Source: Guadua angustifolia (lineage: Eukaryota > Streptophyta > Magnoliopsida > Poales > Poaceae). From it: a stretch of 64,000 bases of DNA. Of the stretch, positions 36,150 to 47,755 are shown piece by piece (the first letter of the stretch is position 1; every line of letters starts with the position of its first letter). The notes beneath the pieces were generated by a model, which was not told the DNA's origin, made no database searches, and saw only the letters and a program-made list of their open reading frames with translations. Both the position numbers and the translations under genes were made by a program. The stretch covers positions 13,572,852-13,636,851 of the forward strand of contig CM070508.1 in the NCBI GenBank assembly GCA_036346375.1, written 5' to 3'.

Positions 36150-37245
36150 TTTGGAGGCTGTGGGGTCGGTATGATTGGACCTCCTCCGGTCATACTGGCT
36201 GATGGTATGACCGGAGTCCTCCATGGTCTGTTTTTTATAGAAGGGAGAATTTCAAGTGCTAAGTGGCCCGATCATACCGGACTAAGTCCAGTCATACCGG
36301 CCGACGGTATGGCTGGGCTCAATTCAGTCCCAATTTTCCAGAAAGCAACCATTTCGGCCAGGGGGTAAATTTTGAAGCCTGATATGAACAGTGACCCGAT
36401 CATCTGGCTTCCAATGACCAGCGGTCATCGATAGTGCATTAATGCCTTTGTAGTGACCGCTATTAGCTCTTGAGGAGCGGTCATACTGGCTTCCTAGGGC
36501 ACTTTTGAGATACTTTTGGCCAACGGCTATATTTGGTTGGTGGGGGTTATCAATACTCCCCACCTACATTCTAGAGTATCTCTTAGACCTTATTGATCAT
36601 TCTTGAGCTTTAGAAAGTTTTCAACTCATTGTGTGCATTAAATTCTTATTTTGAGAGAGTTAGGAGCAATTTCAAGTGTTGCATTTAGTGTTGAGCCTTT
36701 AGACACTTGATTCGATCTCAAGCAAACGTCAAGACATATTACTCTTGGAGGTTGCCGCATTCTAGACTACTTGGAGGCTTTCATGCGCAGTGAGCTTCTC
36801 GACAGAGGTTGTGAGAAGCCCTAGCAAGTTGTGAAGGTCGGAGTTCGCCTACTCGAAGCGGGAAAGAACTACCATTGTGATCAAGAAAGGCTCAAGAGGT
36901 TAGAGCCAACTTACAGTTGTTCAAGTCACCTAAACATAGATTAGGAGAGACGGCAAGTCTCCGAGACTATGGGATAAATTCTTGTGTTTCCTTCTCTTGT
37001 GGTTTGATTTTTTTATTCTTGTGCTCAATTTACAATTCTAGCACTTTAGTTATATTGATCTTGTGCTTAAAAACATTTCTTGCTTATATTTTAATTATTG
37101 AAACACTTAGTGAACTCTAGAGAATTTAGCTTTGATTGTGAAAAATTGTAATCCTTGCTTATTGATTTTATTAATTGCAATTAGAATCGAAAAATTTAAA
37201 AACCTCCTATTCACCCCCTTCTAGTCGGCTATTCTTGATCCTACA
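36150..37245 (+). mobile_element. Second copia-type (SIRE-like) LTR, probably partial
   Basis: The right end reads cctattcacccccttctagt and closes at cctaca (37245), the same type of terminus as the LTR at 18620-20886 but in the opposite orientation. The left part has palindromic words such as ccggtcatactgg and ggtatgaccgg, like the GGTAGTACC words of the other LTR. The left TG end is not certain and no target duplication was seen, so it is a solo or truncated LTR. Confidence 0.55.
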
Positions 37246-37254
37246 AGAGCTTCT

Positions 37255-37990
37255 ATTTTTAGATTTGAAACACATTGAAATTTTTTTGGAACACGTTGAA
37301 ACTATATGAAACCTGTGAAAGATGCTCCGAAATGTTGAAGTTTACCTTTTGAAACTTAGTTGAAATTCTTGTCAAACTAATTTTTAATCAAGTTTTATAT
37401 TTGAAACAGTATGAAATTTATAGTCTCATATTTGAACCCATCAAAAATTATTGAAACACGTGAAACCTTGTGAAACTATTTTAAAACCTACAAAACGTGC
37501 TCTAAAACTTTGTTGAAATCCTTTTGAATTTTGTTTTAAATCAAGTTTCAGATTTAACATTGAACGAAACTTGTAGTTTCATATTAGAAACTCATTGAAA
37601 TTTGTTAAGATATGTTGAAACATTATGAAACCCGTTTGAAGCTTTTTTTGAAACCTAGTGAAACCTACGAAACGTGAATGCAAGATATTAAAACCTAGTG
37701 AAACGTGTTTATACCATTGGAAATGATTCCAACGGTACAGCGTGGGGTTACAGCACTCTTTTTAAAAGAGAGCTACTACCCAATGTTACACCGTTGGAAA
37801 TGCTCCCAACGGTATAGCAAAGTTTCATCAAGTTTCATATTTCATCAAAGTTTCAATGAGTCTTATATTTCATCAAAAGTTGTAGGTTGATGTTTCAACC
37901 AAGTTTCAAAAGGTTTAGCAATTTTATAGAAAAGTTTCAAGCAAGTTTTAGAGGGTTGCAAGCTTGTTTGAGAGAATTTAAGTAAGTTTC
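37255..37990. repeat. GAAAC / GTTTC array with two palindromes at its centre
   Basis: The left part is packed with GAAAC words on the plus strand (37260-37710) and the right part with GTTTC (37820-37990), so the two sides can pair. Between them lie two similar palindromic segments, 37712-37736 and about 37790-37815, each with arms of the form taccgttgg / ccaacggta. No frame. The layout resembles an inverted-repeat element, but exact ends were not fixed. Confidence 0.5.
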
Positions 37991-39425
37991 GCGGAGCAAA
38001 CACATGTAAAAATTCCCCTTAAACTCAACCTCTAATTCACCTAACCCAAATCAGCGAAATAACGACAACAATCACCTGAACTCTACCTCCAATTTCACCT
38101 AAAATTACTCTCCATCCAGCTCCACACTTCAACCCCCAAATCAGATAAATAATGGCAAACAACACTAATTCCTAGAAATTAAAACACTATATTGAGAGGG
38201 GAAAAATAACCTATTTATTCGAGGAATGAAGAAAATCAATACAAATAATTTGCGTAGCTTCTCCATGCCATGCTTGCTTTTGCGACCACACACACAGGCC
38301 ACACTCCACTCTCGCCGCGCCTGCTCAGGCCACCCTCACCGCATCAGCGTGAGCCATCGGTGATAGACTGTCAGACCCTCAAGGAATCCGACTCCAGTTC
38401 CAAATCGCAAGAGGAAAACTCAAACAAAATGCACATGAAAATGGAAAAATGGAAAGGGAACAAATGTGATAGTATTCTGGAAGAACTAGTATTCAAAAGA
38501 CTTCTGATTCGACAGAAAGAAGAACAAGGTAATCGCCAGGAGATAGATGTATTGCTGTTGAAAGAGTAAAGCATAACAGAACAAAAGCATCAAATGTCTC
38601 ATGCCTTCTAAAGCAAGAAAGAGCTGCTTATATACTGCAGGCTCCGACAAAACAATTACCGAAACAGTAAACTTTAGTAATTAGTAAAGCTAATGCAGTA
38701 ACAGTAAACAACAAATTCATCCTCAGCCGTTAGATCCTGCGCTAACTTCATCTTCTCAGCCTTTTGATGCCACTTACTCAAAGGTTATCTGTAAATCCTA
38801 GCCGTTCGCTAACTGAATCAGTTCATCCGATATAAACTTCAACTTGGATATCTTCAGTTCCTGACATAGACATCGACGGTCGTCCAGCAGTGGTTGATTA
38901 GGTTTGCCATCCTCCACCAGATGCCACATATGGCAAGTATCGTGGAAATATCGTGGTAGAGAGAGCAAGGTAACAATGGTTTATTTCAATTTGAGTGGCT
39001 CACGCGAACTCTAGTTTTGATAAGAGCGAGATAGCCAAGATGCTAGAGCATCTGCATCGATGACAACGAACTGCTCCGTTGGAAATACACCGAACGCCGT
39101 TCAGCAGTTTTCTTGTTTTAAAATCCCTACGTTCTTCGACAGGCCTGACAATTTATACAACGGAAAGCAATCGCAGTCCGGCCCCTCGGGATCTACGAAA
39201 CAACGGAGCAGGGCCGCCGCTCCGTCGAGCCTTTATATGCAGGCACAGATGGAGGCCGGGGCAGGGCGCCACGAGGCGAGCCAAGAAGTGTTGCTTCCCC
39301 CTCGATCCGCGCCACCGCCTATAACGACCACTTCACGTGCCCTACCTTTCTTCCCCTTGTTCACGAGTTGATCTTCTAGAGTCTAGGTTGATCTCCTGTA
39401 AAGCCTGGACACCAGAGCCGCCGGC
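37991..39425. other. Upstream region of the small plus-strand gene
   Basis: No exon supported to 39425. TATA-like words are at 38627 (ttatata) and 39230 (tttatatgc); the second, about 195 bp before the start codon, could serve the gene at 39426. GC rises from about 39180, as is usual for a grass 5' leader. Confidence 0.4.
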
Positions 39426-40631
39426 ATGGAGGCCAAGAAGAAGTCGCCGCCCACCCCCGCAGCCGCCGGAGCGAGCGGATTTTTCAGCTCAGTCTTCCCC
39501 GCGTCGCCTGTGGTACCGTCTCTTCACGTCGTCCTAAGGATCTTTCTGTCGATAGGTTCTTGCGATTTCAGGGGCTGTTTCTACAATTGTGGCGAACTAG
39601 TTGTGTGATTGGGTAATTCTAGCATTCTTTTGTTTCTGTAGTTATAAGTTGATGTTTTCCTCTGATTTCATTCCGTGGATTCTTTGGGGGTAATTGTTGT
39701 GATTGAGTTCTAGGTTTCTGCAAAATCTTATTTGGGTACCCCCTGTGGTATCTATCCTTGCTTTTTGTTTTACCTGAAAGGCAAATGCAAAAGACGCGAA
39801 GCAGACGGACTTGTACACGATGTTGAACAAGCAGAACTCCGAAGGGCAGAATGGCGGCGGCATTGCAGGTAGTTGTGAGATCTCCTGCCTGGTCGACATT
39901 GCATTGTAATTAATGTTATATTTATGAACAGAATTGAAAGAAAAATGAGAAAGCATTAGCTGGCCTAAAATTTCGATTTAGGTGAAGTGAGTGTGCGAAC
40001 GCTCATGAGCGCAGCTTCGCTGGCTGTCTGCAAGTCAGCCAACGCTAAAGCACGTTGATCCTTGAAGTAGTGTTGCTCAGCCAACGCCAAGGCACGTTGG
40101 TTTTTGAAGTTATAGGTGTTCTACCATGATAATTTGATGATGAAAATCTTAGTTTGGAGAGGAACTTGGTCACTGATATGTGATACAACAGCGAATTAAC
40201 TGCGAAAATATTCATCCTCCAGATGGCAAATGCCAAGGCAGCCCCACCAAAGGTAGCGCTGCATACAAGGATGGAAAACAAATTTATCCAAACGAGGCAT
40301 CGGAGTCGCCTTATTTTGGCTCGTCGGTGCATTACGGTGGTCGGGAATTCTATGGTAGCTCTCCACGCAATCAAGACAATGAATCATCAAGAAATGTGCG
40401 TAGAAATTGCTATTATGAATAATACAGCTCCCGGTTGCTTGTATCACCTGTGGTCCAATGTTTACTTTGTATGTCCAATCCAGTATAAGGAGGACAATCC
40501 GGATGGCTCCCTGGCTACCAGAGGTGATTGGTGGCAAGGTATGGCATTACTGCACGTTTGGATATTATCTAAAGAAGAAGAAATACATATGCACTGACTA
40601 TAATGTACTGTCAGGTTCACTTTATTACTAA
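39426..40631 (+). CDS. Small conserved plant protein of unknown function, five exons
   Basis: Exons: 39426-39512, 39781-39868, 40223-40395, 40484-40538 and 40615-40631, all with GT-AG borders and consistent phase, giving 139 codons plus stop. The protein starts MEAKKKSPP, has a Gly/Ser/Phe segment (GFFSSVFP), DAKQTDLYTMLNKQ, SPYFGSSVHYGGREFYG near residue 85-100, and ends RGDWWQGSLYY. I know this layout, with the WWQGSLYY end, from uncharacterised short proteins across flowering plants; no enzyme motif, signal peptide or membrane segment is seen. The last exon is only 17 nt and encodes the conserved SLYY end. Introns are 268, 354, 88 and 76 bp. The gene is convergent with the RopGEF gene. The coding frame is intact, so it is likely functional. 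Confidence 0.85.
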
Positions 40632-42564
40632 ATAATTTGCTGAGGACTCTCCTCTTGTGAACAAGGTATACTACAACAATGTGCTTTATATTTAATAGCT
40701 GGCTTAATTGTTTGATTCGTCCCAATTTTGTGCTCTTATGCTGTGTACGCTTTGTCCTTGTCATTAGTGCCATTCAATTTATTTCATCTCCAGTTTGAGC
40801 AGTGGTAGGCTGGCAGCGGTATATGATAGTGCAGTTAATTAATTATCCGTGTTCTAGCCGGTAACTTAAAACTGTTCTTTCTCTGGTAGAACCAGCTCAC
40901 AATAGGTGCTCTGCATTTGTTTCAAAGCAGTTATAACAGAGGGCAGATTGCTTAATCTTTTATACAAGGAACAAGAACCATGTATTATGCAAATGAGAGA
41001 TGTGAACTTGTGAAGCAGCAATCAACTAAGGTTCATTCAGTTTTGCTGTCTCTGGGGTACTGGCCTTAGTCATAGGCTAACTGTTTATCTCATTTCCTTT
41101 CCTAATACACAAACATCAAGAACATAAAAAATTATCCTTGTCTATGTTTGTGTCGTTGTCGCAGTTCTTTTGTCAATAATTAAATCCTGAAATACGCACA
41201 AGATTTAGTTGTCCCATAAGTGCATGACGATTGCACAGTAGCTGTGGTTGACAATGATAGCTCCCAATACAAAAATGGTTAATTGTCATGAAGTGAAAGT
41301 TTAGTTAATCTACAAAATTATCTCATGAGCGTGTAATATGTGGCATCACTAGTGTAGTCACCTGTCCTAGTATTCCACCATCAGTGTTATCATATATTTG
41401 ATAAGATCAGTATTGTGTGTTAATCTTTTGAGAACCTTATTATTAGCTTTGCTTTCAAGTATTCCATACATTTGGCATAGTTTGATGTTTTGGCATTTTA
41501 TCTCACGTTTATCATTATTAAACTTGTGACAGTGGTCATTTCTTAGTTGTTAACACCATTCACTTGACGCCCTGTTGGCATTTTATTATATTTGGTAATC
41601 CCCAAGGCATTCCTATCGGCATCAATGACTCACCTATTTGGTTGGTTTTGACTTAAATACTCACAACAATAGTTTGTCAGGTCCTCCATTGCCAGAAAAT
41701 AGAAACCGGACCTATAGTTGAAATTGTTAAACAACTAAGCAGTTTGTGCATATATATTTTTCTTTTATCCCTGGTGTTAGGATCTGTAATATTCGACATC
41801 ATTAATAAGATATATAATGTTGACAGTGGCTCATATGCTTAAGCTATTCTGAGTAGCTAACTAGGCTCTGTCTTGTAGTTTGCTGTGATGTTCCACCCGC
41901 AACCTATGTTACTTACAATGCCTTTACTATTGGCTTCATCATCTATTCACATCTTATTCGGTTGTTTGTGCCAGAAATAAAAGGAGTGAGTCGAGCTGGT
42001 TTGCCGTAGAGCTGATATGAGCCATCAGGCATAAAAAATCATACTAACACCACATCCTTTCTGTCGGTGGAGGCAGTATTTAGATGAATCATCTCACCTG
42101 GGCAGATGTAGTATTATATCTTTTTTTCTTCTTCTTTGCCCTTTGTTTTGCTGTTGCCTGATTTCGTAGTGAAATGTAATGAACTGGTATGGCAGCAGGA
42201 AGTAGGTTCTATACATAAAAATGTTGCTACTCTATCACAACGGGCAAGATCACTCGCTGTATGTTCTATACATAAAAATTCAAACTTTTCCCTTTTTGAT
42301 GATAGTTTGATTGTAGGTATGTGCTGATTTTATATATAAATCAGCAAAGCATATGATTCAAATTCGTTCAAAATCATTGAATTCGGGTATATTTTTTTTC
42401 AAAAGTATGTATTTCATTTCAATTGTTATAGATGGGTATATACCCTAAAACTGAAAGTTTGAAAAATATACTCGAATATGACTTGACTTCACGCATTTGA
42501 AATCATGGTGCCTATGCACCATGGTGCCCCATTTCGGCTTATATAATTCCATAAAAAAGTTTGT

Positions 42565-42568
<4 letters not shown>
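40632..42568. other. 3' region of the small gene and intergenic DNA
   Basis: AT-rich, without supported exons or bounded elements. The first few hundred bases probably include the 3' untranslated region; no single poly(A) signal stands out. Short repeats (ctatacataaaaat at about 42210 and 42267) are present. Confidence 0.45.

Positions 42569-42617
<49 letters not shown>
42569..42617. repeat. (TA)n microsatellite, left of the Micron-like element
   Basis: A 49-bp uninterrupted AT run that ends exactly where the element at 42618 begins. Confidence 0.95.
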
Positions 42618-42619
<2 letters not shown>

Positions 42620-42989
42620 AAAAATATCTTTTACTCCCGGGTGTAGTTACTCCCACCTCTGAAATACTACCTAAACGAATTTGAAATACTCCTTTATCAC
42701 TTTGGGTACACTCATATACTAATTATAAGATACTCCAATGTGAGCTACATGAAAAAATTGCAAGAAAGTTCATGATTTTTAGCGTATTTCGTAAATACCT
42801 TCATATATGCACATAAAAAGGAGTATGTCCAAAAAATATACATACCACCTTAGAAAAAATGTGCATACCACCTAGATGATCTTATATACTCGTATACTAC
42901 GCGTACATACCCTCCGTCACATGAGATACCCCATACGTTGTGAGATACGGCATAGGGAGTAATTACTCCCGGGAGTAGAAAAGAGGCTT

Positions 42990-42991
<2 letters not shown>
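42618..42991. mobile_element. Micron-like MITE inserted in a (TA)n microsatellite
   Basis: The 374-bp element starts ggaaaaatatcttttactccc and its right end, reverse-complemented, starts GGAAGCCTCTTTTCTACTCCC. About 40 bp at each end are imperfectly inverted, including cccgggagtaattactccc-like words. Pure (TA)n lies directly on both sides. Size, lack of coding and microsatellite targeting fit the Micron family described in rice. Sequence identity to Micron itself cannot be checked here. Confidence 0.65.

Positions 42992-43070
<79 letters not shown>
42992..43070. repeat. (TA)n microsatellite, right of the Micron-like element
   Basis: A 79-bp uninterrupted TA run between the full element and a second partial copy. 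Confidence 0.95.
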
Positions 43071-43073
<3 letters not shown>

Positions 43074-43260
43074 CTCACTGGGAGTACATAGTCCCACCTC
43101 AATATACCACTTAACCGAATATGTTATATTCTTTTATCACATTCGGTATAGTTAGTAATAATTCTAAGATACTCTAATACGATATAGTTAAAAAAATTTC
43201 ATCGAAACCATTTATTTTTTGCTATATATATATTTTTATATGTAAAAGGAGTGTATATAT
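43071..43260. mobile_element. Partial second copy of the Micron-like element
   Basis: It begins right after the second (TA)n run and follows the full copy in the same orientation: actgggagtacatagtccc, a cttttatcac block, a taattctaagatactc block and an aaaaggagt block. It breaks off near 43260 without a right end. Divergence from the full copy is high, so they are not a recent duplication. Confidence 0.6.
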
Positions 43261-43919
43261 AAATTATGCTATAAAGACTGGGACTGGGAGGGCGCTGAGC
43301 GAGAAATTTTATTTTTCCATAGCATAAGATAATTTTATTCAGGTTCGCGCGCCGCGTGTGTAGTGCGTTGCTGGTGTTAGCGCCGCTGCGCGCACCCCGC
43401 ACCCCCGCGTGCGGCTGCGCCCCAGGCTGCACCGAGCACACGGCCCGACTGAGCTGCCGTTGCGCGTGCCTAACGTTGGGTGCTGCCGTTGCGCGTTGCG
43501 GTTTGCACTTGGGCACCACGCCGTGGGCCGAGACCTGGTTTAGCAGATGGGGAATGCGAGGTAGGCTTCTGATCAAGGTCGATTGATGATGGGTAGCGAG
43601 ACATGGGCCGGCTGTGTACCGCGCACTTACCTATGTTTGTTATGGCTGTCGTCGCGTTGGCCTACCTTGTTCAGTTTCGCGACCGGCCATCAGAAAGCGA
43701 TGCTGCTTTGTCATTTGCAGAGACGCGGTGCTCGTAGTCTTAGATCAATAAACTCTCAACACTGGTAATTCTACTCGGCATTGCCAAACAGTACAAACTG
43801 AGGGCGGCAAACGGCAAAACAAATCGCCCTCCCTTGCTAACACGCAACAAGAAATCAGGCACACTGACGACATACATGAGACAAAGTATGCACGGGGTGG
43901 CCTCTCCCCAGACCTAGAT
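43261..43919. other. Spacer downstream of the RopGEF gene, with a GC-rich patch
   Basis: A GC-rich block at 43340-43580 carries short frames on both strands that match nothing known. An aataaa on the minus strand (plus positions 43332-43337) is about 580 bp past the RopGEF stop and could be its poly(A) signal, though it is far away. Confidence 0.4.
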
Positions 43920-46900
43920 TCACAGCTCCGTGCCCATCGGGACGTCGAACACGGCGTTGTTGAACACCATCCCCTTGACCTCCACGCTGCCGTGGTCCGT
44001 CAACGCTGATGCCTTCGCGGCGATCCCCCTGCCGTGGTGCGACCGCCGGTCGACCAGGAGCGCCCTCCCGATCTTGGACGGGCTCGACAGCAGTGCCGGT
44101 GAGAAGCTCGGCGTGGCGTACGCTGTCACGTACGGCGTGCCCGAGGCGGGCACTACTGTCAACGCCGACGACGGCACCGTGGCCTTGCTGTTGCAAACTA
44201 TCTTGCCGTCTGCAGGGTGCTGATCTGACTGCTTGCTCAGCTCATCGACGTAGAGCAGGTCGTCGATCAGCGCGATGATGTTCGAAGCCAGGCTCTCCAG
44301 AACCCTTGAGTAACTCTCAAGGATCGATTTCCCCACATCCTGAAGAACGTTCAGCCAAAAGACTAGAAGAGTTAGTTCATCAAACTTATAATTGCCAACT
44401 AGAGATTTAGTTGCAAACCAACAATATTTCATAAAAAACGGTTGAAAGGATCTAAATATAATTACGTATTTTTTCTACATTTATTTAGAGTCTTTTCATG
44501 AAAGATCCGTGATTTCGCTGAACTGAAAGGTTCTTTTTGTAAAAAAGATTGAAAGGATCTAAACATAATTACTTTTTTAAAAAAACTTTCAGGGAGAGCG
44601 GACACGTGGCCTAGCTCCCTGGCAAAACTTGCAAGCTTAGCTTTAATAAAGTAAGTATGCACACGACGCTCAACGAATGGACACTGAAAAGGGTTTCACA
44701 AACCATGTTGTACTGAATCTTGCTCATGTCCAAGCTCGTCTGCGTCAGCCCGGGGAACCTCTGCTTGAGGGATATGAGGAGGCCCTCGGCGCGCTCGGCG
44801 AAGAGATCTCTCTTCTCCGTGTCAACTATCATGTCCTTGACGATGCCCCAGGACGACTTGGTGCCTGCACGGTTCGTGCCGCCCGCGGATTTCGCGGTGC
44901 CCCTCCGGCGCCACACGTAGACGGAGGCCTCGACGCGGTTGGCGATCTCCAGGGCCTGGTACTCCGACGACAGGTCGAGGCAGTCGAGGAGGCATTCAGG
45001 AGAGAACTGATCCGACGTAATGTAGCGGTATATGATGTCGCCGAGTGCGGCGCGTCCACTCTGACATCCATAGTTCATCACAACAGAGCGTGTCAGAATC
45101 AAGAAATGCCTTGTGAGAATGAGAAGACAGCGCCCGTGCCGTGGTGCACCTTTGGTAACGAGTCGTGGTACGAGCCGGGGACGTCCATCTCAGCCAAGGC
45201 ATTGCTGTTGATGGCCAAGGCGGCCTTCAGGATTTGGTTGGCGCAGTCGCGCTTGTGTTCCAGCTTCCTCCTTGTGGTATCGTGGAGGCCGCCGGGAGGC
45301 ACACGGGGCACCGGCAGCCACCACTTCTCGTCGCGGCGGTGGAACGATCTCCTGATGGAGGCTGGGCCGTCGCAGTCCGGGGCGCATATCCCCTGGTCGA
45401 CGTACCAGAATTCAGGCTCTCTGAAGCTCCCCAATATATCCTAGAAGTAGAGGTTCGTCAGAAGATGTATATTCCTCAGTTCTTCAAAAATAGTCAACAA
45501 GTTTGTTAAACTCACAAGGAGCATGTGGTCTAGCTTCCGAAGTGCCGGCAGATTGATGTATAGATCGGACCGTGGCCTGCTTGTCATGATCTGAAGAAAT
45601 AGGTAGTCCGTAAGTACCAAGCAGTTAGTACTGATGCTCTGTTTTAAGGTAAAAAAGACAAGGCATAATGTAATGTATAATGTTTAAGGCAAATATTACT
45701 TCATAACGAAATCGCATACAATCTACAATTAGTAAAACTCTGCACAGATGTTTGATCTTTAGTGCATATCGTGCTATGTGAACAGATGCAACGAGCAGGT
45801 GTTCGTAATATTTGAAATTTGATGAAACGCGCAAAAGTGGACAACCAAACGGTACATTGATGTACGTACTTAATCTTTGGACCTCAAAAATACCACGCGC
45901 CCAACCGTCTTAATAAACGGGATTTAAAAATACAAAACGGCTAAGCACGTATTTAATGGCCATTTGAAGTGGTCCATGTCCAAGTAAAATTCAAATTATG
46001 AGCGGTTTTGAGCTTGATTTATGCTTCATCCGTACAATGTCAAATTAAGTCTGTATTTGCTCACGAACAACGATACTGGTACTAACTTCTAGATCTCCAT
46101 TTTTTATAACTGAACTTGTTTCATAAATTCTACGATTTGTTCATGTTATGAGATAAGCATATTTTAATTTGACAGTGGCTCATAAGAACTTCTGCTTAGA
46201 TTTTTCTACAGCAAATATTTTATTTGAAAGGGGTATTATTACTGTTTCATAAATTCTACGATTAGTTCGTGTTACCTCAAGCCTTGTCCCGTCAGGGAAC
46301 ACCTGCCATGTCGGCACCAGCTCGACGATGTGGTCGCTCACGCACAGCAGCCAGTCCATCTCTCGCTGCCACATCGCCTTCTTCTCCGGCGGCAGCGGCT
46401 CCAGCCTCCACAGCTGCCCAAATACCGTCGCTGAAAGAACGGCCGGCACAAACCGTAAGAACTTGATTACCCCCCTTATATAAATGGAGTATTGTTGTAG
46501 TCAATTCTCGTTCAAGAAATTAAGAACTGTACAGCATTCAACCAACAAATCGCACGCCCAGGTAATGGATCGATCGAGATTCGAGTCACCTACGTACCGC
46601 AGAGGTTGGTGATGGCGTTGGAGATGGCGAGCGCCGTGCAGACGCCCTTGCCGCTCCCGGACATGTCCTCGCCCAGCAGCAGCTTCGAGAACCTCTCCTT
46701 CATCATCTCCATCTCTGCCAATTAAATTTGAACGGCACGGGTCGGTGAATGAGACCCCACTCTGAGTACAAATCAATTGCACGTCCCAAAATTAAGGCGT
46801 CGACGACGTACCTGTGGCTCTGTGCTTGTCGTCGCCCGCGTCGTCGACCCCTCCGCTGCGCGGGAGCAGCTTCTCCTTGCCGGCCGGCTCGGCGGCGACC

Positions 46901-47242
46901 ACTTGTTCGCTCACGCAGGTGATCTTGATGGCGACCTGCTGCCACTCGTCGGGCGGGCAATAGGACCCACTGGAGGCGGCCTCAGAGCTGGCGCTGGAGC
47001 TGCTCCCGTGGCGGCACTCGTCGTCCACCGAGTCCGACGACGTCAGCACCTCATTCACCTCCCTCTCCTCCTCCTCGGCCGCCGCGCCGCCGCTCGCCAT
47101 CCCGGTTCGCCGACCGACGCTTCGGACCGTCCTCACACTCGCGCCGGAAATGACCCTGCTCATGCGCTGGCACAGTTTCTTGGCTGCCGCGGGTTTGACG
47201 AGGAGCGCGAGGGCGGCTACTACGCAACGATGGACGCGCCGC

Positions 47243-47274
<32 letters not shown>

Positions 47275-47304
47275 ACTTCTAGTGCGCGACGAGAGGGGGG
47301 GCAT
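43920..47304 (-). CDS. ROPGEF: Rop guanine nucleotide exchange factor (PRONE-domain RopGEF)
   Basis: Exons on the minus strand: 47304-46812, 46714-46598, 46430-46276, 45590-45516, 45440-45150, 45060-44704 and 44339-43920. All junctions are GT-AG, phases agree, and they give 635 residues with stop TGA. RopGEFs exchange GDP for GTP on ROP/RAC small GTPases at the plasma membrane, often under receptor-like kinases, in polar growth and signalling. Residues 1-164 are variable: an 11-Ser run, a basic stretch, then an acidic segment. PRONE starts with MKERFSKLLLGEDMSG and continues through ISNAIT, WRLEPLPPEKKAMW, RPRSDLYINLPALRKLD, FWYVDQG, EKWWLPVP, NQILKAALAIN, YRYITSDQFSPECLLDCLDL, EIANRVEASVYVW and SILESYSRVLESLA. 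The C-terminal tail (about residue 530 on) is Ser/Ala-rich and family-variable. The start is the first ATG that leads straight into this layout. Which paralogue it is cannot be said. Confidence 0.95.
47246..47278 (-). repeat. Coding trinucleotide repeat (poly-Ser) in RopGEF exon 1
   Basis: A (TGC)n run on the plus strand, read AGC on the gene strand, encodes 11 consecutive serines near residues 8-18. Such runs change length by slippage, so alleles may differ here. Confidence 0.9.
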
Positions 47305-47747
47305 GGCATGGCTGTGCTCTTGTGGGCTTTGCCTGTGGGGCGATGCATGAGACGGTGAAGGGAGTAAAGGCTTAAAAGAGATTGGCGAGGTGAAAGCCGG
47401 AGGAGGAGTGACCGTTGGGTTTTGAGTAGTTTTGGTGGGCTTCTTTTCTTTTCTTTTCTCTTCTCGAGTCGTTTTGGTGCAGCAACGGTTAGCGAGGGGG
47501 GACGCCACGTGCGGCGTGTGGTGGGAAGTGGGAACAACGAAGGCTGCTCAAAATTGACGGCTACGCTCAGAAAAGAAAAAAGAAAAAGAAAAAAAATGTA
47601 GTGCAATTTATAAATTGTATAAATATTAAAGTATGAATAAAGATTAAATGATGATTACTTACCTCTTAGTTTGCTTAAGATTTGTACAGCTTATATTAAG
47701 AATGAAAACATAAAAACACTGTTTAAAATTTATATGGCATTCTGTAT
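47305..47747 (-). promoter_or_regulatory. RopGEF 5' region with an AAAAG-rich tract
   Basis: On the gene strand a purine tract of AAAAG repeats lies at plus 47440-47466, about 140-160 bp before the start codon, typical of grass 5' leaders or core promoters. A TATA-like TTATAAATTG is on the gene strand near plus 47605. The hAT-like element at 47756 sets the upstream limit of this compact promoter. Promoter identity is inferred from position. Confidence 0.45.
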
Positions 47748-47755
47748 CCTGTAAC

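Noticed and set aside
36072..36368. 98-codon plus frame
   Set aside because: It overlaps the palindromic part of a copia-type LTR and has no conserved motif.
42917..43102. 61-codon minus frame with alternating Ile-Tyr
   Set aside because: It is translation of the (TA)n microsatellite.
44009..44278. Plus-strand frames across 43930-45510, up to 255 codons
   Set aside because: They are opposite-strand shadows of RopGEF exons; the minus strand encodes a continuous PRONE domain.
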